This document shows, piece by piece, positions 45,365 through 55,475 of a stretch of 64,000 bases of DNA. Source of the DNA: Paraburkholderia bannensis. Lineage in GTDB: Bacteria > Pseudomonadota > Gammaproteobacteria > Burkholderiales > Burkholderiaceae. The translations under genes were made by a program, and so were the position numbers. The notes below the pieces were generated by a model that saw only the letters and a list, made by a program, of their open reading frames with translations, ran no database searches and was not told where the DNA came from. Every line of letters starts with the position of its first letter. Position 1 is the stretch's first letter. The stretch is taken from contig NZ_JACHBW010000002.1 in NCBI RefSeq assembly GCF_014200455.1, positions 310,001 to 374,000 on the forward strand, given 5' to 3'.

Positions 45365-46669
45365 ATGTCCGATTCCTGGTTTCCCCGCTGGCGCGCCCAA
45401 ACGGGCGCCGCGAAAAGCGTCGTCGCGCCCGACGAGCGCCTAGCCTGGCCGCAGATGTTCGCGATGGGCGTACAGCACGTCGTCGCGATGTTCGGCTCGA
45501 CCGTGCTCGCGCCGCTGCTCATGGGCTTCGACCCGAACCTCTGCATTTTCATGTCGGGGATCGGCACGCTGCTGTTCTTCGTCGTGGTTGGCGGGCGCGT
45601 GCCCAGCTATCTGGGCTCCAGCTTCGCTTTCATTGGCCTCGTGATTGCCGTCACGGGCTATGGCGGGCACGGTCCGAATACGAATATTCCGCTCGCGCTG
45701 GGCGGCATCATCGCGTGCGGCGTGGTCTATGCGCTGATCGGCGTGCTGGTGTCGGTCATCGGCACGAAGTGGATCGAGACGCTCATGCCGCCCGTCGTGA
45801 CCGGCGCGATCGTCTGCGTGATCGGCCTGAATCTCGCGCCCATCGCCGTGAAGGGCGTGAGCGCCACGCAGTTCGATTCGTGGATGGCGCTCGTCACCGT
45901 GCTGTGCGTGGGCGGCGTGGCCGTGTTCACGCGCGGCATGCTGCAACGCCTGCTGATTCTGGTCGGCCTGATGATCGCGTATGCGATCTATGCGGTTGTC
46001 ACCAACGGTATGGGTCTGGGCAAGCCGATCGACTTCTCGATCGTCGCCAACGCCGCCTGGTTCGGCATGCCGAAGTTCAGCGCGCCGGTGTTCGATCCGC
46101 ACGCGATGACGCTGCTGGTGCCCATCGCCGTGATCCTGGTCGCGGAAAATCTCGGCCACATCAAGGCCGTTTCGGCGATGACGGGCCATAACCTCGACCG
46201 TTACGTGGGCCGCGCGTTTATCGGCGACGGTCTGGCGACCATTGTGTCCGGCTTCGCGGGCGGCACGGGCGTGACGACCTACGCGGAAAACATCGGCGTG
46301 ATGGCCGTCACCAAAATCTATTCGACGCTGGTGTTCGCCATCGCCGCGGTGATCGCGCTGGTGCTGGGCTTCTCGCCCAAGTTCGGCGCGGTGATCCAGA
46401 CGATTCCGGGCCCGGTGCTGGGCGGCGTGTCGATCGTCGTGTTCGGTCTGATCGCGGTGACGGGCGCGCGCATCTGGGTGGTCAACAAGGTCGACTTCTC
46501 GGATAACCGCAACCTGATCGTCGCCGCGGTCACGCTGGTGCTGGGCGCGGGCGACTTCTCGCTCAAGCTCGGCGGCTTTGGTCTGGGCGGCATCGGCACC
46601 GCGACCTTCGGCGCAATCATTCTGTACGCGCTGCTGCGCAGAAAACCGGCGCAACAAGCGGCGCTCTGA
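45365..46669 (+). CDS. uraA: Uracil permease, NCS2 family
   Basis: A 434-residue membrane protein with 14 predicted segments. NCS2 motifs are present: QHVVAMFGSTVLAPLLMG in TM1 (about 36-53), the Glu of VAENLGHIKAV (about 256-266), and GGTGVTTYAENIGVM (about 298-312), which bind the nucleobase in UraA. It imports uracil with protons. It stands alone with its own terminator, so it is probably a housekeeping salvage transporter. Related RutG-type permeases cannot be fully excluded. Confidence 0.92.
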   Translation: MSDSWFPRWRAQTGAAKSVVAPDERLAWPQMFAMGVQHVVAMFGSTVLAPLLMGFDPNLCIFMSGIGTLLFFVVVGGRVPSYLGSSFAFIGLVIAVTGYGGHGPNTNIPLALGGIIACGVVYALIGVLVSVIGTKWIETLMPPVVTGAIVCVIGLNLAPIAVKGVSATQFDSWMALVTVLCVGGVAVFTRGMLQRLLILVGLMIAYAIYAVVTNGMGLGKPIDFSIVANAAWFGMPKFSAPVFDPHAMTLLVPIAVILVAENLGHIKAVSAMTGHNLDRYVGRAFIGDGLATIVSGFAGGTGVTTYAENIGVMAVTKIYSTLVFAIAAVIALVLGFSPKFGAVIQTIPGPVLGGVSIVVFGLIAVTGARIWVVNKVDFSDNRNLIVAAVTLVLGAGDFSLKLGGFGLGGIGTATFGAIILYALLRRKPAQQAAL

Positions 46670-46698
46670 AAGCGCTGCGTTTGAGCGAGCGCACCATG

Positions 46699-46739
46699 AA
46701 AAACGCGACGCCTTCTGCGCAAGGACGTCGCGTTTTTTT
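46699..46739 (+). terminator. Intrinsic terminator of uraA
   Basis: A 12-bp stem (46699-46710 with 46726-46737, AAAAACGCGACG/CGTCGCGTTTTT) with a CCTT/AAGG inner pairing, then two more T. It can also serve the convergent antiporter gene. Confidence 0.93.
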
Positions 46740-46768
46740 GTCTGTAGCGGGCGTGGCTAGCCCCGATT

Positions 46769-48436
46769 TCAGCCCCGATTACGCCCGCGATTCATCATCG
46801 CCGTTTCGGTGAGATCGACTTCGCGCATCAGCTTGCCCAGCGTCTCGTCGTTGATGGTCTGCCGGTTGCGCAATTCGAGCAGCGCGGCGCGTTCGGCGCG
46901 CATCGCGGCCAGCCGCATCTGCACTTCGAGCTGTTCCGCCTGACGCGCGTTCTTGCTGCGGTCGTGATCGGCGTCGAGCGTCGCCAGGCGTCGCCGATAA
47001 GTGTCCATCACGCGCGCCGTGGTATCGGCGGCATGGGCGAATTCGGATTCGTCCATGTCCCGCGTGGCCGTTTCCATATGCGCGTCCACCGCGCGGATCG
47101 CTGCCTGCGCGGCCTGGATACGCGCGAGCCGTTCTTCGGCGGCATGTTTCGATTCGCCGCCGCGCCGCACGCCGCGCAATAGAATCGGCAAGCCGACGAT
47201 CGCCACCAGCAGCGAAGCGAGGATCACGCCCGTGGCGATGAAGATCGCGCTGTCGCGCCCCGGCAATGGCAGGCCGTTGTCGAGCGCGACCGGCAGCGAC
47301 AGCACGCCCGCAAGCGTCACCGCGCCGCGCACGCCGGCGACCGTCGTGATCGCCACGGTGCGCACGCCCGGCACCGCATCGGAGACGCCATGACGCGCCG
47401 CGCCACGGCTCGCCACCCAGCGCAGCAGCCAGACCCAGCCGAAGCGCATCGCGTAGAGCGCGACCAGCACGGCGGCGACATACATGATGAGGCGCAGCAT
47501 CTGCAGGTTGCTGGTGTGATGTGCCTCCAGCAGCGCCTTGCCCAGAATGCCGGGGAACTGCAGGCCCAGCAGCGTGAACACCATGCCGTTGAAGACGAAT
47601 TCGATCATCGACCAGGTGCTCGCCGCCCGCACGCGTGTCGATACCGGTCCGATGTGTGCGCTGCTGGTGTAATTCATCATCATCCCGGCGGCCACCGCCG
47701 CGAGCACGCCCGACACGTCCAGATGCTCTGCGAACAGGTACGCCGCGAATGGAATCAGCAAGGTCATCACGACGCCGGGCGCGGGATCGCCTTCATCGGT
47801 GAAGTTCAGGAAGCGCTCCGAAACAAAGCTGAACACCCAGCCGATGATCGCTCCAACGGCGAGGCCGCCCGCCGCGATCAGAAAGAAGCTCAGCGTCGCT
47901 TCGCGCAGCGAGAAATAGCCGGTGAGCGCCGCCGCCACCGCGAACTTGAGCGCCACGAGGCCGGAGGCGTCGTTCATCAGCGCTTCGCCTTCGAGGATGT
48001 GCATGAGCTGCGCGGGAATGCGGTCCTTGCCCGCAATCGCCGAGAGCGCCACCGCATCGGTTGGCGAGAGCACGGCCGCAAGCGCGAAGGCTACCGGCAG
48101 CGAGATCTGCGGCACCAGCCAGTGCACGAAGTAGCCGACCGCCACCACGGTCAGCAGCACCAGGCCGAGCGCGAGCATCAGGATCGCGCGCCGCTGCATG
48201 AAGAATTCCCGCTTGGGGATGCGCCAGCCGTCCGCGAACAGCAGCGGCGGAATGAACAGCGCCATGAAGATATCCGGGTCGAAGGTCACGTGCGGATTCA
48301 CGCGCGGAAACGTCAGCAAGGCGCCAATGCCGATCTGCAGCAGCGGCAAGGGCAATTTGATGGGCAGAAGACGCACGATGACGCCCGAAAGCGCGACGGC
48401 AAGGAGCAGAATAAGAACGGTGAAGAGTGTTTCCAT
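46769..48436 (-). CDS. Na+/H+ antiporter, CPA1 family
   Basis: A 555-residue protein. The first 400 residues form about 12 membrane segments with CPA1 motifs: FIPPLLFADGW (about 74-84), LSPTDAVALSAIAGKDRIP (about 125-143, with the transport-site Asp), and EGEALMNDASGLVA (about 149-162, with the ND ion-binding pair). The C-terminal 150 residues are a charged, coiled-coil-like cytosolic tail. It exchanges Na+ (or K+) for protons. The ATG at 48436 (METLFTVLI) was preferred over a GTG 42 bp upstream. Monocistronic. Confidence 0.93.
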   Translation of the reverse strand: METLFTVLILLLAVALSGVIVRLLPIKLPLPLLQIGIGALLTFPRVNPHVTFDPDIFMALFIPPLLFADGWRIPKREFFMQRRAILMLALGLVLLTVVAVGYFVHWLVPQISLPVAFALAAVLSPTDAVALSAIAGKDRIPAQLMHILEGEALMNDASGLVALKFAVAAALTGYFSLREATLSFFLIAAGGLAVGAIIGWVFSFVSERFLNFTDEGDPAPGVVMTLLIPFAAYLFAEHLDVSGVLAAVAAGMMMNYTSSAHIGPVSTRVRAASTWSMIEFVFNGMVFTLLGLQFPGILGKALLEAHHTSNLQMLRLIMYVAAVLVALYAMRFGWVWLLRWVASRGAARHGVSDAVPGVRTVAITTVAGVRGAVTLAGVLSLPVALDNGLPLPGRDSAIFIATGVILASLLVAIVGLPILLRGVRRGGESKHAAEERLARIQAAQAAIRAVDAHMETATRDMDESEFAHAADTTARVMDTYRRRLATLDADHDRSKNARQAEQLEVQMRLAAMRAERAALLELRNRQTINDETLGKLMREVDLTETAMMNRGRNRG

Positions 48437-48850
48437 CGAGCAGGCAAAGAGTGCGGCAAAGACGGGTCGCCAAAGCACGCGATGAGCGGCTTCAGGGTGT
48501 CCCTTTATGCGGAAGCGTTGCGAACGGAGGAGCGGTTAGCCCCGGGCGGTCCCGGCGGACGGTCCACGAGGCAGGCGGCTAGCTTACAACTAGTTTAGCC
48601 CGACGACGGTTTAGGCCGTCGTGAAGCGCGCAGTAGGCCGCGCGCGGCGTCCCGAGCGGAAGCCCCAGTTTGGTGCAGGCGGGGTGTGGCATGCCCGCTG
48701 GCCGCGCACAGGCGCAGAGCGCGGTGCAGGGTTCGATGCGCGGCGGCTCCAGATGCCTGCGTGCACGGACCTTGCTTTATCGCCTCGCGTGGCGCAACGC
48801 CTCAGCTGCGGCAACAGGCCGCGGCGATCAACTTGCGCGAAGAGGAAGGC
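48437..48850. other. Divergent intergenic region between antiporter and EAL protein genes
   Basis: 414 bp containing both promoters. A 7-bp hairpin ACGACGG/CCGTCGT (48603-48609 with 48616-48622) has no U-run. No gene is supported. Confidence 0.5.
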
Positions 48851-50128
48851 ATGATCACAGAGCAACAGGAAAAGACGGCGCTCGCGCCCCATGGGTTCGA
48901 TCTGAGCGTCACTTCGGGGCTGCAGCGCTATAGCGCGCAACATGGCGAGCTCACGCTCACCAGCGTGTTCCAGCCGGTCTTCAGCCTCTCGCACATGCGT
49001 GCGATCGGCTATGAAGGGCTTTTGCGCGCCCACGACGCGCTCGACCGGCCGATCTCGCCCATCGATGTGTTCGGCGAGGCCGCGCGCGTGGGCGAGGTGC
49101 TGCAGGTCGACCGGCTCGCGCAAGGACTGCATCTGGAGAACTTCTCGCTGCTTGGCGCCGAGCGCGAATGGCTGTTTCTCAACGTGCATCCCGGCACGCT
49201 CACCGAGCCGTATCACGCGGCGGCGCTGCTCGCGAACCTGAACCGGCTGGGCCTGCCGCCGCGCCGCATCGTGCTGGAAGTGCTGGAAGCCGACGCCACG
49301 GACCTTGACGCGCTGGCCCATGCGGTCGATGCATTCCGCGCGCGCGGCTTTCTGATCGCGCTCGACGACTTTGGCGCGGGTCATGTGGATATCGGCCGCG
49401 TCTGGCAACTGAATCCCGACATCGTCAAGCTCGATCGCATCATGCTGATGCACGCCGCGCATCGCGCCGATATGGCCGCGACGCTGCCCGCGCTGGTCTC
49501 GCTGCTGCACGAGGCGGGCAAGCTCGTATTGATCGAGGGCGTGGAGACGGAGCAGGAAGCGCAGCTCGCGCTTTCGTGCAATGCCGATTTCGTGCAGGGC
49601 TTTTTCTTCGCGCGGCCCGCACCCGGCCTGACCGACTCCACCCACGCGCAGATCGTGATCGCGGAGGCCACCGATCGCTTCCGTCAACAAACCGAGGCCC
49701 GCGAGCGCGGCACGGCCAGTCGCCTCGCGCCGTATCTGCGCGCGTTCGAGCGCGCGGCGGAGCGCCTCGGCGCGGGCGAGCCGCTCGAAGAGGTGTGCTG
49801 GAATTTTCTGGCGCTCGATCATTCGGCGCGTTGTTTTCTGCTCGATGCGAACGGGCGTCAGGCCGGACGCAATGTCGTGCTGCGCGTGGATCGCGCGGAA
49901 CATGACGCGCGCTTTTTGCCGCTCGACGATGCGCAGGGCGCGAACTGGCTGCGTCGGCCGTATTTCCGCGCGGCGCTGGTGGCGCCCGGGCGCGTGCATG
50001 TGACCTCGCCCTATCTGTCGATCAACGAGGCGCTGCCGTGCGTGACGCTTTCGATGGCCGTGCAGGTGGGCGACCGCCTGTGCGTGCTATGCGGCGATGT
50101 GGACTGGCTGGCGGAACTGCTCGCATGA
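48851..50128 (+). CDS. EAL-domain cyclic-di-GMP phosphodiesterase with YkuI-like C-terminal domain
   Basis: A 425-residue protein. The EAL domain keeps the catalytic set: E55 (in YEGLLR, replacing EAL by EGL), N111, E143, D172-D173 (LDDFGAGH), K193, E229 and E232, and Q249. It is therefore probably active. The C-terminal part (about 280-425, with RPYFRAALVAPGRVHVTSPYLS) matches the Cache-like sensor domain of YkuI-type proteins. No membrane segment is present. The ATG at 48851 has GAGGAAGGC upstream; the open frame extends further but without support. Confidence 0.92.
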   Translation: MITEQQEKTALAPHGFDLSVTSGLQRYSAQHGELTLTSVFQPVFSLSHMRAIGYEGLLRAHDALDRPISPIDVFGEAARVGEVLQVDRLAQGLHLENFSLLGAEREWLFLNVHPGTLTEPYHAAALLANLNRLGLPPRRIVLEVLEADATDLDALAHAVDAFRARGFLIALDDFGAGHVDIGRVWQLNPDIVKLDRIMLMHAAHRADMAATLPALVSLLHEAGKLVLIEGVETEQEAQLALSCNADFVQGFFFARPAPGLTDSTHAQIVIAEATDRFRQQTEARERGTASRLAPYLRAFERAAERLGAGEPLEEVCWNFLALDHSARCFLLDANGRQAGRNVVLRVDRAEHDARFLPLDDAQGANWLRRPYFRAALVAPGRVHVTSPYLSINEALPCVTLSMAVQVGDRLCVLCGDVDWLAELLA

Positions 50129-50129
50129 A

Positions 50130-50163
50130 AAAACGGCGCGGACTCAACCCGCCCGCGCCGTTC
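50130..50163 (-). terminator. Terminator of the indolepyruvate oxidoreductase gene
   Basis: A 9-bp stem (50132-50140 with 50154-50162, AACGGCGCG/CGCGCCGTT), 13-nt loop, then TTTTCATG on the minus strand; about 30 bp past the stop at 50194. Confidence 0.85.
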
Positions 50164-50193
50164 CGCCGTCCATTCGATGCCTTGAAACAAGGC

Positions 50194-53100
50194 TTATTTC
50201 GCCACCACCACGGGAATGCCGCGCAGCGCGCCTGCGCCCTTGAACGAGTCGATCGATTCCTGCACGACTGCGCTGGTCTTCACGTCGAGCTTCAGACGCG
50301 CGCCCAGTTCGCGCTCGCTGCGCTTCACCGCCGCGAGATTCGCCAGCTTCACGTGGCCGTAACCGCGCACGCGTTGATGCAGATTCGCGAGCTTGGCGAT
50401 TTCGTCGGCGTTCTCGGCTGAGAGCTTTGCGATTGCGCCGCGCAGCGTCGCCTCGTAGTCGTCGGCGAGCGCGCGTTCCATGCGGCGCTCCAGCGTCTTG
50501 CCGAACGGATCGAGCCAGGTGCCGCGCACGCTGCGGCCTTTCTGCATGAGTCCGAATGCGCGCCACATCCATTGACCGAACTGCATTTTGCGCGGCGGCT
50601 GGCCGTTCTTTTCGCGTGCGAGGAGCGGCGGTGCGAGATTGAACTTCACCGTGAAGTCGCTGCCCGCGCGGCCTTCGAACTGCGCTTCGAGCGCGGCTCG
50701 GAATGCCGGATCGGCATGCAGGCGCGCGACTTCGTACTCGTCCTTCACGGCGAGCAGTTTGTAGAACGTGGTGGCGACGGCGCGCGCGAGCGCCTGTTGC
50801 GTCGAGCGATCCGCGTTGCGCGCTGTATCGACCAGCGTGCGATAGCGCTTGACGTAGCCCGCGCCGCCATATGCGAGCAGGCGCGCTTCGCGATCGGCGA
50901 TCAGTTCGTCGAGCGTTTGCGTGAGCTTGCGCGACGTGGCTTTGGCAGCGGCTGCGCGCTGCGCGTCGAGCGCTTCCAGCGCGGCCGGGTCGGCGGCAGC
51001 CAGGCGGCCGATCGAGAACGCGAAGAGATTCGCCTGCACCGCCACGTTGTTCAACTCGATCGCACGCGAGAGCGCCGCGAGCGACACCGGCACCAGACCC
51101 AGTTGCCACGCGAAGCCCAGCATGACGATATTCGCGCCGATGGTGTCGCCCAGATAGCGTTGGGCCAGCGCCTGCGCGTCGCACGCGGAAAGCGGATCTT
51201 TCGCATCGACTGCACCGCCCGTCGCCGCATGACGCATCTTCGCGAGCAGCGCATCGGCGTGCAGGTTCGCTTCGGGGTTCTGCACGAACGAGGCGTTCGG
51301 AATTTCATGCGTGTTGACGACGATGCGCGTGCGGTCGTGACGCACCGTTTGCAGCGCGTCGGCGCTCGCGCCCACCACCATGTCGCAGGCGAGCAGCAGG
51401 TCGGCTTGCTGCGTGTCGATGCGCACCTGGTTGAGCAGCGCGTCGGTGGCGGCGAAGCGCACGAACGACAGCACCGATCCCCCCTTCTGCGCAAAGCCCA
51501 TGAAATCCAGCACCGAAGCGCTCTTGCCTTCCAGATGCGCCGCCATGCTGATGAGCGCGCCCACCGTCACCACGCCCGTGCCGCCCACGCCGGTGACGAG
51601 AATGTCATAGGGTGCGTTGTCCAGATGCGTCGCGGGAAGCGGCAAGGCATTGACACGCGCGGCCAGCGCCTGCGGATCGAATGCCGCGCCCGCGGCCTTC
51701 TTGAGCTTGCCGCCTTCGATCGTGACGAAGCTCGGGCAAAAGCCGTTCACGCACGAATAATCCTTGTTGCACGACGATTGATCGATGCGGCGCTTGCGGC
51801 CCAGCTCCGTTTCCACCGGCTCGACCGACAGACAGTTCGACTGCACGCCGCAATCGCCGCAGCCTTCGCACACGGCTTCGTTGATGAAGAGGCGCTTGTC
51901 CGGATCCGGGAATTCGCCTTTCTTGCGGCGGCGGCGCTTTTCGGCGGCGCAGGTCTGGTCGTAGATCAGCACGGTCACGCCCGAGGTTTCGCGCAGTTCG
52001 CGCTGTACGGCGTCCAGCTCGCTGCGGTGATGGAAGGTCGTGCCTTTGGGAAAGAGGCCGTGATGGCCGTCGTATTTCTCGGCTTCGTCGCTGACCACCA
52101 CGAAGCGGGACACGCCTTCGGCTTCCACCTGGCGCGCGATCTGCGGCACCGAAATGCTGCCGTCCACGGGCTGTCCGCCCGTCATCGCCACGGCGTCGTT
52201 ATAGAGAATCTTGTAGGTGATATTGGCCTTCGCGGCCACGGCCTGGCGAATCGCAAGGATGCCTGAATGAAAGTAGGTGCCGTCGCCGAGATTCTGGAAC
52301 ACGTGGCGCGTTTTCGTGAACATCGAATGCGAGGCCCAATCGACGCCTTCGCCGCCCATCTGGATCAGCCCCATGGTGTCGCGCTCCATCCACGACGCCA
52401 TGAAGTGACAGCCGATGCCCGCCTGCGCGACCGAGCCTTCCGGCACCTTCGTCGAGGTATTGTGCGGGCAGCCCGAGCAGAAATAAGGCGTGCGGCGCAC
52501 GGCATCGGCCACATTGGAGAGGATTTGCGGCGCGACCAGATCGACCACGCGCTCGCGGCGATCGAGCGCGGGCTTGTGCTTCGCGAGCCATGCGGCGAAC
52601 ACGGGCAGGATGCGCGAAGGGCGCAGCTCGCCCAGATCGGAGAGCAGCAGCGTACCGTCTTCCGCATGCTTGCCGACGATGGCAGGGCGCGCGCCCGATG
52701 TGCGGTTGTACAGATGATCCTTGATCTGCTGCTCGATCACTGGGCCTTTTTCCTCGATGATGAGCACGTTATCGAGGCCCGCGACGAAGGCGTCGATGCG
52801 CGACATTTCCAGCGGGAACGACAGGCCCACCTTGTAGATGCGCACGCCTGCCTGTTCCAGATCGTCGATGCTCAGGTCGAGGCGGCGCAGCGCTTCCATC
52901 AGATCCAGATGCGCCTTGCCGCAGGTGACGATGCCCACGTTCGCGTGCGGGCTGGGCGCGATCCATTTGTCGATGCTGTTGGCGCGCGCGAAATGGCGCA
53001 CGGCGTCGAGCTTGGCGGCCAGCCGCTGCTCGATGGCGAGACTCGGCAGATCGGGCCAGCGGTTGTGCAGGCCGCCTGCGGGCGGCTCGAACCCTTCGGG

Positions 53101-53817
53101 AGCGACCCAGTCGGTTCTGATCGCATCGAGATCGACGGTCGAACCCGATTCCACCGTTTCCGAAATCGCCTTGTAGCCCACCCACGCGCCCGAGTAGCGC
53201 GACAGCGCCCAGCCGTACAGGCCGAATTCGAGCATATCGGCGATGTTGGACGGATTTACCACGGGCATATGCCACGCCATCAGCGCGAAGTCGCTCTGAT
53301 GCGGCATCGACGACGACACGCAGCCGTGATCGTCGCCCGCCACCACCAGCACGCCGCCGTGCGGCGACGAGCCGTAGGCGTTGCCGTGCTTGAGCGCGTC
53401 GCCCGCGCGATCGACGCCCGGTCCCTTGCCGTACCACATCGCGAATACGCCTTCGACGGTGCGCTCCGGGTCTGCTTCCACGCGCTGGGTGCCGAGCACG
53501 GCCGTGCCGCCCAGTTCCTCGTTGATGGCGGGCAGGAAGCGCACGTCGGCGGCTTCGAGCAGCTTCTTCGCCTTCCACGCCTGCTGGTCGACCATGCCGA
53601 GCGGCGAGCCGCGATAGCCGCTAATGAAACCGGCGGTGTTCAGGCCGTGCGCGCGGTCGAGCGCGCGCTGCATGAGCGGCAGGCGGATCAGCGCCTGGGT
53701 GCCGGTGAGGAAGATGCGGCCGCGCGTGGCGGTGAGGTTGTCGGTGAGCTTGTAGTCAGCGAGGGGCGGCGTATCGAGCGGCGAGGACGAATCGCCAAAG
53801 GCGGGGCGCGCGGTCAT
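50194..53817 (-). CDS. Indolepyruvate ferredoxin oxidoreductase, single-chain IorA-IorB type
   Basis: A 1,207-residue enzyme combining alpha and beta parts. The N-terminal pyrimidine-binding domain (GFISGYRGSPLGMVDQQ) is followed by the thiamine-diphosphate domain (FCSGCPHNTSTK, then GGEGVDWASHS), a 4Fe-4S ferredoxin segment (CEGCGDCGVQSNCLS with additional cysteines), and the gamma-like C-terminal domain (GVGGTGVVTVGALI). It oxidatively decarboxylates aryl pyruvates from aromatic amino acids to acyl-CoA, passing electrons to ferredoxin. The ATG at 53817 has CGGAG 9 nt upstream; a GTG at 53844 is an alternative. Single gene, own terminator. Confidence 0.95.
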   Translation of the reverse strand: MTARPAFGDSSSPLDTPPLADYKLTDNLTATRGRIFLTGTQALIRLPLMQRALDRAHGLNTAGFISGYRGSPLGMVDQQAWKAKKLLEAADVRFLPAINEELGGTAVLGTQRVEADPERTVEGVFAMWYGKGPGVDRAGDALKHGNAYGSSPHGGVLVVAGDDHGCVSSSMPHQSDFALMAWHMPVVNPSNIADMLEFGLYGWALSRYSGAWVGYKAISETVESGSTVDLDAIRTDWVAPEGFEPPAGGLHNRWPDLPSLAIEQRLAAKLDAVRHFARANSIDKWIAPSPHANVGIVTCGKAHLDLMEALRRLDLSIDDLEQAGVRIYKVGLSFPLEMSRIDAFVAGLDNVLIIEEKGPVIEQQIKDHLYNRTSGARPAIVGKHAEDGTLLLSDLGELRPSRILPVFAAWLAKHKPALDRRERVVDLVAPQILSNVADAVRRTPYFCSGCPHNTSTKVPEGSVAQAGIGCHFMASWMERDTMGLIQMGGEGVDWASHSMFTKTRHVFQNLGDGTYFHSGILAIRQAVAAKANITYKILYNDAVAMTGGQPVDGSISVPQIARQVEAEGVSRFVVVSDEAEKYDGHHGLFPKGTTFHHRSELDAVQRELRETSGVTVLIYDQTCAAEKRRRRKKGEFPDPDKRLFINEAVCEGCGDCGVQSNCLSVEPVETELGRKRRIDQSSCNKDYSCVNGFCPSFVTIEGGKLKKAAGAAFDPQALAARVNALPLPATHLDNAPYDILVTGVGGTGVVTVGALISMAAHLEGKSASVLDFMGFAQKGGSVLSFVRFAATDALLNQVRIDTQQADLLLACDMVVGASADALQTVRHDRTRIVVNTHEIPNASFVQNPEANLHADALLAKMRHAATGGAVDAKDPLSACDAQALAQRYLGDTIGANIVMLGFAWQLGLVPVSLAALSRAIELNNVAVQANLFAFSIGRLAAADPAALEALDAQRAAAAKATSRKLTQTLDELIADREARLLAYGGAGYVKRYRTLVDTARNADRSTQQALARAVATTFYKLLAVKDEYEVARLHADPAFRAALEAQFEGRAGSDFTVKFNLAPPLLAREKNGQPPRKMQFGQWMWRAFGLMQKGRSVRGTWLDPFGKTLERRMERALADDYEATLRGAIAKLSAENADEIAKLANLHQRVRGYGHVKLANLAAVKRSERELGARLKLDVKTSAVVQESIDSFKGAGALRGIPVVVAK

Positions 53818-54021
53818 GGGGGGAGTCTCCGTTTTTTCTGTCACGCAGCGCCGGATGCCGGGATGCGTTGAAGACTCTATTTTTTCGCGCCAATGACGGA
53901 AATTTTTTGCTAACTAATTGGGGGCGGCCTGCTTTCGCGCGAGAGCCTGCCCACAGTTGGACAATTTTGAGAGAGATCTTTCTTTGCGGGGCGCAAGGCG
54001 GTCCGTTTGTCTCAAATTGTC

Positions 54022-55062
54022 TCAAATCACCTGGGGGCCATAAGGACGCGTGTCCTCGAACGCCACCACATCGTGAAAGTGCGTGTAGTCCATCACGCTG
54101 ACGCCGCCAATATCGGTCATCAGGTCGACATAGCGGTATTGCCAGCGGATATCGGCATCGACCCAGATATGGCGAGCCTGCATGGTCTGCGCGGTGGATT
54201 CGTCCGAGCCTTCGATCACCACATGCAGCGATGCGCTCTGGCGCGCGAGCGTTTCGGCGTCGGTGCCGTAGAGCGGGCTCGACTCATCGATCACATGCAT
54301 CAGGTTCCAGCCGAGCGTAAACAGCGGATGCTCCGAGCGCACCAGCTTGAGATCGTAAATGCGCCGCGCCGTATAGCCCTCCGGCGAGGTTTCGATGCGG
54401 ATCAGGCGCAGCTTCGCGAAGGCTTCGGCGATCACGTTCTGGCGGGCGTTGGCGGCGCGCACCATCAGCGTCATGCGGCCTTCGAGCGGATGGATCACGG
54501 CCTGGCGGGCAAACCAGATCTTTGCGCGCGGGCGCGAGAAGCGCGCGAACACCAGTCCCGTGGCCAAGGCCACGCCCGACATGCCGACGAAAATCTCGAA
54601 CGTGGCGACGAGGTGCGCGTAGACGGTTTGCGGATGCATGTCGCCGTAGCCCACGGTGGCGAGCGTTTCGACGCTGAAGAAGAACGCGCCCATGAAGCCG
54701 TGCGGAAACTGGTTGGCGATGGGGGCGGCGCCCAGTTCATAGAGGCACGCGAACGCGGTATTGAGCACCATGAACAGGCCCGCGAGCGAAGCGAAGAAGG
54801 TGGGCCAGCGCATCGTCAGCGCGTAGTGGTAGAAGTCCGTCCAGGTCTGCACCGGCATGCCGTAGACGGTCACTTCGCGTGCGCCCACGCGCACCGCGCG
54901 CGCGCCGCGCCTGCGCGCTTTGGGGGGCGCGCAGTCGGCGGGGGGCGTGAGCGAATCGGTGGCGGCTTCGGCGTGGGGTTCTGCTTGTGCTGTGGTCGGC
55001 GTTGGCGTCTGTGCGGCGGTGGTGTGTTCGCGCGCGTCGCGCTCGGGCGTTTCGGCTGTCAT
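54022..55062 (-). CDS. Inward-rectifier potassium channel (KirBac-type)
   Basis: A 346-residue channel. A disordered Thr/Pro/Ala-rich N-terminus of about 50 residues is followed by the slide helix (TWTDFYHYALTMRWPTFF), TM1, the pore helix and selectivity filter TVGYGD at 136-141, TM2, and a C-terminal immunoglobulin-like regulatory domain of about 160 residues. It matches KirBac1.1 of Burkholderia pseudomallei. It conducts K+ across the inner membrane and is gated by lipids and pH in relatives. Single gene. Confidence 0.95.
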   Translation of the reverse strand: MTAETPERDAREHTTAAQTPTPTTAQAEPHAEAATDSLTPPADCAPPKARRRGARAVRVGAREVTVYGMPVQTWTDFYHYALTMRWPTFFASLAGLFMVLNTAFACLYELGAAPIANQFPHGFMGAFFFSVETLATVGYGDMHPQTVYAHLVATFEIFVGMSGVALATGLVFARFSRPRAKIWFARQAVIHPLEGRMTLMVRAANARQNVIAEAFAKLRLIRIETSPEGYTARRIYDLKLVRSEHPLFTLGWNLMHVIDESSPLYGTDAETLARQSASLHVVIEGSDESTAQTMQARHIWVDADIRWQYRYVDLMTDIGGVSVMDYTHFHDVVAFEDTRPYGPQVI

Positions 55063-55229
55063 GGCAATCCCTGCTGCGGGGTCGAATTGCCCGCAAGCGT
55101 AGCAATGCCAATGAAGCTGGACAAGCTTGCGCGTGCGAGGCCGGGCTGCGTCGCATCAAGCCGGACTCAGGTGCGGTCCTGAACCGGCGTCCGCACAGCG
55201 TTGATCGTCACAGAGACGTCACGCAACCG

Positions 55230-55475
55230 TCATGGAAACGCGCGCGGTCGGGGAATGCCCGCGCCATGATCGATATCGGCGATGGCCTGACGGCGCGCGG
55301 CGTCGATCGCTTCGGCGCTTCGCGGAAAGCCGCTGCTGCCGCCAATCGTGATCCACGGCTGGACGGGTTTGTCGCGATGGGTGATCTGATATTCGGCGTC
55401 CCAGCGCGAACCTTGCAGTTCGAGCGGATGCACGTGAATGGCGTAGACGCCATAGAGGAAAAGTTGCTCGGTCAT
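55230..55475 (-). CDS. Small conserved protein of unknown function
   Basis: An 81-residue soluble protein. It opens MTEQLFLYGVYAIHVHPLEL and contains QPWITIGGSSGFPRSAEAIDAARRQAIADIDHG. No domain recognised. The ATG at 55475 has AGGAGG 5 nt upstream, strong support for translation. It lies between the potassium channel gene and another small minus-strand gene. Confidence 0.8.
   Translation of the reverse strand: MTEQLFLYGVYAIHVHPLELQGSRWDAEYQITHRDKPVQPWITIGGSSGFPRSAEAIDAARRQAIADIDHGAGIPRPRAFP

Noticed and set aside
52267..53871. A 534-codon plus-strand frame opposite the indolepyruvate oxidoreductase
   Set aside because: Shadow of a real gene, rich in Arg and His, without domain or binding site.
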